Positions 1 to 4,922 of a DNA stretch of 17,841 nt are shown here, piece by piece (position 1 is the first letter of the stretch; each line of letters opens with the position of its first letter). This stretch comes from Bacteroidales bacterium UBA4318 (lineage in GTDB: Bacteria > Bacteroidota > Bacteroidia > Bacteroidales > UBA932), in assembly GCA_002393895.1 (NCBI GenBank), contig DGUE01000043.1, positions 1 through 17,841 of the forward strand, written 5' to 3'. The notes under the pieces were generated by a model that saw nothing but the letters and a program-made list of their open reading frames with translations, was not told the DNA's origin and did no database searches. Both the position numbers and the translations under genes were made by a program.

Positions 1-3
1 TCC

Positions 4-23
4 CCTTGCCCGCTGGCGCAAGG
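4..23 (-). terminator. possible weak hairpin downstream of upp
   Basis: Positions 4-9 (CCTTGC) pair with 18-23 (GCAAGG) around an 8-base loop. It lies just beyond the upp stop on the minus strand. No T-run follows within the few bases left before the window edge, so an intrinsic terminator is only a possibility. Confidence 0.25.
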
Positions 24-37
24 AACTTTAATCCCTT

Positions 38-691
38 TTAAATCTTTTCCCCGTAGGCAAGGTCGCCGGCGTCGCCGAGGCCGGGCACTACGAACGAGTG
101 GCTGGTGAGCTCCTCGTCGACTGCGCCCGTCCAGAGGGTGGTGTTGGCGGGGAGGGCCTTCTTGAGGGTATCCACCGCAACCGCGCTTACGATGGGGCAG
201 ACGATGTGGGTGTGGTCCGGCTGCCCGCCGTCGCTGATGAGGCGGTCGTAGACCAGGATGATGGAAGAGCCGGTGGCGAGCATCGCATCAGCTATGATAA
301 GGGTCTTTCCCTCCAGGTCGGGAGTAGTGCAATACTCGGTGTTGATATGGAACTTGTCGGCTGCGTCATACTTGCGGTAGGCCGCCAGGAAGGCGCTTTC
401 GGCATTGTCGAAATACGAAAGCATGCCATCGTGGATGGGCAGGCCTGCGCGCAGGATGGTGGAGAGCACGATCTTGGTGTCGAAGGTGTTCACTTCGGCA
501 GTGCCCAGGGGAGTGGGCACCTCTTTGCAGCTGTACTGCAAGGTCTTGCTGATTTCGTAGGCGAATATCTGCCCGAGCCTCTTGAGGTTTGTGCGGAAGC
601 GCAGACGGTCTTTCTGAACCTTCTTGTCTCTCATTTCGGCAATGAAAGAATTGAGCAGAGTGTCTTTTTCTCCAAGGTTGACTAGTTTCAT
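38..691 (-). CDS. upp: uracil phosphoribosyltransferase
   Basis: A 217-residue protein that converts uracil and PRPP to UMP in cytosolic pyrimidine salvage. The PRPP loop is visible as DAMLATGSS (residues 135-143); the usual family form is DPMLATG, so the proline is replaced by alanine. The uracil-binding C-terminal motif VPGLGDAGD is at 202-210. The length is normal for the Bacteroidota form. It starts at an ATG three bases after the stop of the upstream PerR-like regulator on the same strand, so the two are probably cotranscribed. No Shine-Dalgarno site is evident, as is usual in this phylum. The reading frame is intact. Confidence 0.95.
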   Translation of the reverse strand: MKLVNLGEKDTLLNSFIAEMRDKKVQKDRLRFRTNLKRLGQIFAYEISKTLQYSCKEVPTPLGTAEVNTFDTKIVLSTILRAGLPIHDGMLSYFDNAESAFLAAYRKYDAADKFHINTEYCTTPDLEGKTLIIADAMLATGSSIILVYDRLISDGGQPDHTHIVCPIVSAVAVDTLKKALPANTTLWTGAVDEELTSHSFVVPGLGDAGDLAYGEKI

Positions 692-694
692 ATG

Positions 695-1147
695 TTAAGA
701 AATTTTAGAGTTCCTGCTTCGGTGACAGCACAGAAGCACGTCTATCTCATCCACCTTGTATCCCTTGGGCGGATTCTCCTTGAAAAACGCCTGCAGTTTC
801 AGCATCAGTGCATCATCTTCCAGGTCTTTGAATTCGTTTTTCTTGCGGTTGTAGATATGCATGTGAGGTTTTGTGAGCGAATCATACCACACGACGCCGC
901 TCATGGAGGGGATTATGCGGTAGAGGCCCATGGCCGTGAGCTGGGAGAGAATGTTGTAGACGGATGCCACGGTGATGGCCACTTCGCCTTTGGCAAGGAT
1001 CCAGTCCCGCACCATGTCGGCACTGGCATGCCCAAGGGCCAGCATGGCCTCGTGAACGGCCAGCCGCTGCGGGGTGGCTTTGAGCCCCTTGGTCTTAAGG
1101 ATGGAGCGGAATCTCTCCATATCCGGCGCGGCATTCATTCGTCTCAT
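695..1147 (-). CDS. Fur-family transcriptional regulator, PerR-like
   Basis: With the ATG at 1147 this is a 150-residue winged-helix metalloregulator. The N-terminal DNA-binding part carries the family motif LKATPQR (residues 22-28) and SVYNILSQL (62-70). The regulatory metal ligands expected for PerR can be placed as H40 (in HASAD), D89, H95, H97 (PHMH) and D108 (FKDLED). The two CxxC pairs that hold structural zinc in classical Fur and PerR are absent; only C140-C141 near the end remain. The longer frame to 1228 would run through the divergent promoter into trxB and is unlikely. Later starts at 1138 or 1120 are also possible. It is divergent from trxB and just upstream of upp. A peroxide-sensing role is inferred from the ligands and the neighbour, not shown. 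Confidence 0.85.
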   Translation of the reverse strand: MRRMNAAPDMERFRSILKTKGLKATPQRLAVHEAMLALGHASADMVRDWILAKGEVAITVASVYNILSQLTAMGLYRIIPSMSGVVWYDSLTKPHMHIYNRKKNEFKDLEDDALMLKLQAFFKENPPKGYKVDEIDVLLCCHRSRNSKIS

Positions 1148-1155
1148 AGTACGAG

Positions 1156-1163
1156 CAAAGATA
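1156..1163 (-). promoter_or_regulatory. Bacteroidota -7 box for the PerR-like gene
   Basis: The minus strand reads TATCTTTG here, matching TAnnTTTG of Bacteroidota primary sigma promoters. Transcription would start near 1151, only a few bases before the ATG at 1147 or about 13 before the alternative ATG at 1138. No clear -33 TTTG was found. Confidence 0.5.
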
Positions 1164-1168
1164 GTAAA

Positions 1169-1179
1169 ATAATGATTAT
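1169..1179. promoter_or_regulatory. PerR/Fur-box-like operator
   Basis: The sequence ATAATGATTAT is a perfect 5-1-5 palindrome centred on 1174. It matches the core of the known PerR box (TTATAATNATTATAA). It overlaps the trxB -7 box and lies between the two divergent -7 boxes, so a bound repressor could control both genes. Assignment to the adjacent Fur-family protein is inference. Confidence 0.5.
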
Positions 1180-1184
1180 CTTTG
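1177..1184 (+). promoter_or_regulatory. Bacteroidota -7 box for trxB
   Basis: TATCTTTG matches TAnnTTTG. Transcription would begin near 1189, giving a leader of about 17 bases before the trxB ATG at 1206. It is the mirror image of the box at 1156-1163. No convincing -33 element is visible. Confidence 0.55.
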
Positions 1185-1205
1185 CAACATTCTAAAAGCA
1201 CCGAA

Positions 1206-2126
1206 ATGGAAAAAGTCAGACTTCTCATAATTGGCGGAGGCCCTGCTGGTTACACGGCAGGCATATATGCATCCAGGGCCGGCCTTGCACCCGTTCTTTA
1301 CGAGGGCCCGGAGCCGGGCGGACAGCTCACTACCACAACCTTGGTAGAGAACTACCCGGGATTTGCCAATGGCATCGACTCCCTGAGCCTTACCGGCGCG
1401 ATGCGGGACCAGGCGAAGAACGTGGGCACGGACATACGCCGCGGCATCGTTACCAGGGCGGATCTTTCCAAGCGCCCCTTCACTTTCGAGATCGACGGCG
1501 CCCCTGCCATCGAGGCGGATGCGGTTATAATAGCCACAGGAGCTATCGCCAAGTATCTTGGCCTGCCTTCTGAGCACAAGTACCGCGGGATGGGAGTCTC
1601 CGCATGCGCGACCTGTGACGGCTTTTTCTATCGCAAGAAAGATGTCGCAGTCGTGGGTGGGGGAGATACCGCCTGCGAGGAGGCTACCTATCTGGCAGGC
1701 CTCTGCCGTAAGGTGTACATGATAGTGCGCCGGGATGTCTTCCGCGCTTCCGAAGCTATGCAGAACCGTGTGAAGAACACTCCCAACATCGAGATCCTCT
1801 GGAACTGCAATACCCGCGAGGTGCTTGGGGACGCATCCGGTGTGACCGGCGTGCGCATCGAGCGCAAAGATGGCGAGGTTTTTGATATAGCTGTTGACGG
1901 CTTCTTCCTTGCAATCGGGCACCATCCCAATTCCGACCTTTTCAAGGAGTGGGTGACCATTGACGGGAATGGCTACATAGTGACGGACGGCTGCAGCTCC
2001 CACACCAATGTGGAAGGCGTTTTCGCCGCTGGAGATGTGCAGGATCCCCACTATCGCCAGGCCATCAACGCAGCGGCATCGGGATGCCGTGCGGCTTTGG
2101 ACGCAGAAAAATATTTGAAGAAATGA
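1206..2126 (+). CDS. trxB: thioredoxin-disulfide reductase
   Basis: A 306-residue FAD/NADPH flavoenzyme that reduces oxidised thioredoxin in the cytosol. The FAD-binding motif GGGPAGYTAG is near residues 10-19, the redox-active CATC is C134-A-T-C137, an NADP-binding GGGDTACEEA follows, and the C-terminal FAD motif is FAAGDVQDP. The ATG at 1206 is preferred over an upstream in-frame TTG at 1182, because that TTG lies inside the predicted -7 promoter box and would add eight atypical residues. The stop overlaps the bamD start as ATGA. It is divergent from a PerR-like regulator across a palindromic region, which suggests induction by peroxide or thiol stress. Confidence 0.96.
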   Translation: MEKVRLLIIGGGPAGYTAGIYASRAGLAPVLYEGPEPGGQLTTTTLVENYPGFANGIDSLSLTGAMRDQAKNVGTDIRRGIVTRADLSKRPFTFEIDGAPAIEADAVIIATGAIAKYLGLPSEHKYRGMGVSACATCDGFFYRKKDVAVVGGGDTACEEATYLAGLCRKVYMIVRRDVFRASEAMQNRVKNTPNIEILWNCNTREVLGDASGVTGVRIERKDGEVFDIAVDGFFLAIGHHPNSDLFKEWVTIDGNGYIVTDGCSSHTNVEGVFAAGDVQDPHYRQAINAAASGCRAALDAEKYLKK

Positions 2127-2914
2127 GATTAAAGAGAATCATCCTTGCGGCGGCAGCGCTGATATGCATCCTGCCTTCCTGCAAGAGCGAGTATGAACAG
2201 CTCCTTAACGGGAACGACGTGGACGCGAAGTACAAGGCTGCTTTCGAGTTCTTCAACAAGGGGAAATACCGCAAGGCAGCGGAAGTGTTCGAGAGCATGT
2301 CCGTGCTCACCAGCGGCACTCCCCAGGAAGACACTGTCCAGTTCTACTGGGCGCTGAGCAACTATCGCGACAAGGATTACTACACTGCCGAAACCAATTT
2401 CAAGACTTTCCTGGACAAGTTCCCGCGCAGCCCCTTCTCGGACGATGCGGAATTCCTCCGTCTGGACTGCCTATACAAAAGCACCTATCGCTGGGAGCTG
2501 GACCAGACGCCCACCTATAATGCTATAGTGGCCATCAACGAATACCAGATGAATCATCCTGCATCGCTGCATACCGCGGTATGCAAGCGCATGTTGGAAG
2601 ATCTCAACGAAAGGCTGGACAAGAAGGCCTATCAGAATGCCTATCTCTATTATAAGATGGAGGATTACAAGGCGGCCCGAGTGGCGTTCCGGAACGTGCT
2701 CAAGGAAGATGCAGACAACATTTACCGGGAGGACATCCTGTTCTACACCGCCATGTCTTCCTACAAGTATGCCTTCTTGAGCGTGCCTTCCAAGCAGAAG
2801 GAGCGTTACATGGTGTTCGTGGACGACTACCTTAACTTCATTGGCGAATACCCTGAATCGTCCCGCTGCAAGGAGCTGGAGAATCTTTACAGGAAGGCGA
2901 AAGAAAAAATTTGA
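2123..2914 (+). CDS. bamD: outer-membrane assembly lipoprotein BamD (YfiO family)
   Basis: A 263-residue protein of the BAM complex, which folds beta-barrel proteins into the outer membrane. It has a lipoprotein signal (MRLKRIILAAAALICILPSC) with the lipidated cysteine at residue 20. The mature part consists of TPR-like helical repeats; AAFEFFNKGKYRKAAEVFES, TAETNFKTFLDKFPRSPFSD and a repeat around DYKAARVAFRNVLKEDADN are typical of BamD. The ATG at 2123 overlaps the trxB stop by four bases. An upstream in-frame ATG at 2084 would add 13 residues before the signal peptide and is rejected. BamA, its partner, is encoded at 10715 in the same window. Confidence 0.9.
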   Translation: MRLKRIILAAAALICILPSCKSEYEQLLNGNDVDAKYKAAFEFFNKGKYRKAAEVFESMSVLTSGTPQEDTVQFYWALSNYRDKDYYTAETNFKTFLDKFPRSPFSDDAEFLRLDCLYKSTYRWELDQTPTYNAIVAINEYQMNHPASLHTAVCKRMLEDLNERLDKKAYQNAYLYYKMEDYKAARVAFRNVLKEDADNIYREDILFYTAMSSYKYAFLSVPSKQKERYMVFVDDYLNFIGEYPESSRCKELENLYRKAKEKI

Positions 2915-2916
2915 AA

Positions 2917-2937
2917 CTTTCTGCAGAATGCGGAAGG
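2917..2937 (+). other. RNA hairpin between bamD and the omega gene
   Basis: Positions 2917-2925 can pair with 2929-2937 around a GAA loop, giving nine pairs of which two are G-U. No T-run follows, so it is not a standard terminator. It could be an mRNA processing or stability element, or chance. Confidence 0.3.
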
Positions 2938-2947
2938 TATAAGAAGT

Positions 2948-3265
2948 ATGGAAAAGAAAATACCTGTCAACACTATTACCAGGGATATCAAGAACCTGGC
3001 TGAGCCTACGGGCAACATTTACGAAACTGTAGTTATCCTCTCCAAGAGGGCAAACCAGATAGCTCTGGCCGAGAAGAAAGAGCTCAACAAGAAGCTGGAA
3101 GACTTCCGTAATGAGCGCGATGCCACCAAGGAGGAAGTTTTTGAGAACAAAGAGCAGATCGAGATATCGAAGTACTACGAGCGTCAGCCCAAACCCGACC
3201 TCGTTGCCATTTCCGAGTTCGAGAACGGCGAACTCTACTTCCGCACCGCCAAGAGCGAGGAATAG
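2948..3265 (+). CDS. rpoZ: Bacteroidota RNA polymerase omega-like subunit (Rpb6/RpoZ family)
   Basis: A 105-residue protein resembling the Rpb6/omega-family protein that Bacteroidota encode beside bamD. The recognisable part is TRDIKNLAEPTGNIYETVVI followed by SKRANQIA, the conserved omega helix (residues about 11-38). Next come a lysine- and glutamate-rich helix and the motif EEVFENKEQIEISKYYE with KPDLVAISEFENGELYFR. Omega helps assemble and stabilise the beta' subunit. It lies between bamD and recN, five bases from the recN GTG. The identification rests on sequence pattern and gene order; the symbol follows the functional name. Confidence 0.85.
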   Translation: MEKKIPVNTITRDIKNLAEPTGNIYETVVILSKRANQIALAEKKELNKKLEDFRNERDATKEEVFENKEQIEISKYYERQPKPDLVAISEFENGELYFRTAKSEE

Positions 3266-3270
3266 GAGCC

Positions 3271-4920
3271 GTGCTTCGGTCGCTTCACATAGAGAATTAC
3301 GTGCTGATAGACTCTCTGGATATCTCTCTTCCGGAGGGTCTTGGCATTATTACGGGGCAGACGGGTGCCGGAAAGAGCATCCTTCTGGGGGCCCTTTCGC
3401 TGCTGATGGGCGCGAAGGGGGATGCCGGCCTGATTTCGGCCGGGGCCCAGAACTGCATAGTTGAGGGGGATTTTTCTGCCCCCGAGGCCTTGCAACCCCT
3501 GCTTGAAGAGGCCGATGTGGAATGGGATGGAGGGAATCTTCTCATTCGCCGTGTGCTGAACGCCAGCGGGCGCAGCAGGTCCTTCATCAACGATTCCCCC
3601 GTGAACGTTCAGTTGCTTCAGGATATCGCCGGCTCGCTGGTGGATATCCACTCCCAGCATCAGAGCCTGCAACTCGCCGACAAGCGCTTCCAGATGAGCA
3701 TTCTGGATTATTATGCGGGGTGTTCGGAAGATGTGGAGGAATGCCGCCGCCTTTGGAATGTCATCCTGAGTAAAACGAAGGACCTGGAAGGCATACGCGA
3801 GCGCCTTTCCCGCCTGCAGACCGACCGCGAATACAACGAGGCGCGTTTCAAGCAGTTGGATGATGCCAGACTCCGTGATGGAGAACTGGAGGAACTCGAG
3901 GCCGAGCAGAAGCAACTCGCCAACGCCGAATCCATAAAAGAAAATTTTGCGGCTGTGGGCGCTCTGCTTGCCCCGGAAGAGGGGATGAGCATTGAGTCTG
4001 CTCTTAAGGAAGCGGAGCGCCTGCTTGGTAAGCTCTCACAACTGGTGCCAGGCACCGGCGAACTGGCTGAACGCCTGCACACCTCCCGCATAGAACTGGC
4101 GGATATCGCCGAAACAGTTTCCGAGCTGGATTCCCGTGTCAACCTGTCGCAGGAGCGCCTGGAGCAGGTGGAAGAGCGTATGGGCCTGCTCTACGACCTG
4201 ATGCGCAAGCATGGCTGCGCATCTGTAGCGGAGTTGATTGCCGTGCGGGAGAAGTATTCCGAGGCCCTGTTTGATTCCACTTCGCTGGAAGAAAGGCAGG
4301 CCGCTCTTGAAAAAGAAATTGAAGCCGCCCGCAAGGCCCATCTGGCGCTTTGCGAAAAGATTCATAAAGCCCGTTCCAAGTCCGCTCCCGGGCTGGCTGC
4401 CGGCATTCAGGAGTCTCTACGTTTCCTGGAGCTGGACAGGGCGGTATTTGCCGTAGATCTTTCAGAAGCCGAACCATCGGCCACGGGTTCGGATGCTGTC
4501 ACCTTCAAGTTTTCTGCGACCGGGGCTGCACCGGCCGATGTGGCCAAATGTGCATCCGGCGGCGAGATATCACGCATCATGCTGAGTCTCAAGGCCTTGA
4601 TGGCCCGCTATACCGGCATGCCCACTATGATTTTCGACGAAATCGACACCGGAGTTTCCGGCAGCGCAGCCGACAAGATGGGCCAGATGATATGCAGGAT
4701 GGGGGAGAATATGCAGGTGCTTGCAATCACACATCTGCCGCAGGTCGCCGCCAAGGGCACCGCCCACTACGTGGTGGAAAAGAGCGCTTCCGGAAACGAA
4801 GCCACCTCCACCATGCGCCGCCTGTCTGACGAAGAGCGCATAAACGAAATCGCCCGCCTGTTGAGCGGCGAGCGAATCACGGAGGAAGCCAAAGCCAACG
4901 CCAGGGCGCTGCTTCAATAA
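3271..4920 (+). CDS. recN: DNA repair protein RecN
   Basis: A 549-residue SMC-like ATPase that acts early in repair of double-strand breaks. Walker A is GQTGAGKS (residues 29-36), the ABC signature is ASGGEISR (from residue 428), and Walker B is IFDEID with D456-E457. The middle part (about 155-370) is rich in E, K, L and Q and forms the antiparallel coiled coil. The start is GTG: the N-terminus LRSLHIENYVLIDSLDI is the conserved start of the family, and an AGGAG sequence lies just upstream. Residues 163-176 (NVILSKTKDLEGIR) coincide with a repeat-like nucleotide stretch. The stop is two bases from that of the convergent LysM gene. Confidence 0.95.
   Translation: MLRSLHIENYVLIDSLDISLPEGLGIITGQTGAGKSILLGALSLLMGAKGDAGLISAGAQNCIVEGDFSAPEALQPLLEEADVEWDGGNLLIRRVLNASGRSRSFINDSPVNVQLLQDIAGSLVDIHSQHQSLQLADKRFQMSILDYYAGCSEDVEECRRLWNVILSKTKDLEGIRERLSRLQTDREYNEARFKQLDDARLRDGELEELEAEQKQLANAESIKENFAAVGALLAPEEGMSIESALKEAERLLGKLSQLVPGTGELAERLHTSRIELADIAETVSELDSRVNLSQERLEQVEERMGLLYDLMRKHGCASVAELIAVREKYSEALFDSTSLEERQAALEKEIEAARKAHLALCEKIHKARSKSAPGLAAGIQESLRFLELDRAVFAVDLSEAEPSATGSDAVTFKFSATGAAPADVAKCASGGEISRIMLSLKALMARYTGMPTMIFDEIDTGVSGSAADKMGQMICRMGENMQVLAITHLPQVAAKGTAHYVVEKSASGNEATSTMRRLSDEERINEIARLLSGERITEEAKANARALLQ
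3757..3797 (+). repeat. possible remnant of a dispersed TCATCCTGAG-type repeat inside recN
   Basis: From 3759 the strand reads GTCATCCTGAG, then TAAAACGAAGGACCT. From memory this resembles a dispersed bacterial repeat of the form GTCATCCTGAG-CGAAGCGAAGGACCT, with about three differences in 26 bases. The frame used here gives NVILSKTKDLEGI. On the other strand it reads FVLLRMT and LRFTQDD, which are familiar spurious translations of that repeat. Chance similarity within a coiled-coil codon run is possible. Confidence 0.4.
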
Positions 4921-4922
4921 TC

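Noticed and set aside
98..685. Plus-strand open frame antisense to upp
   Set aside because: It lies wholly within a well-supported gene, has no family resemblance, and its composition is that of a reversed coding strand.
1182..1205. Upstream TTG start for trxB
   Set aside because: The TTG is part of the predicted -7 box, and the ATG at 1206 gives the normal N-terminus.
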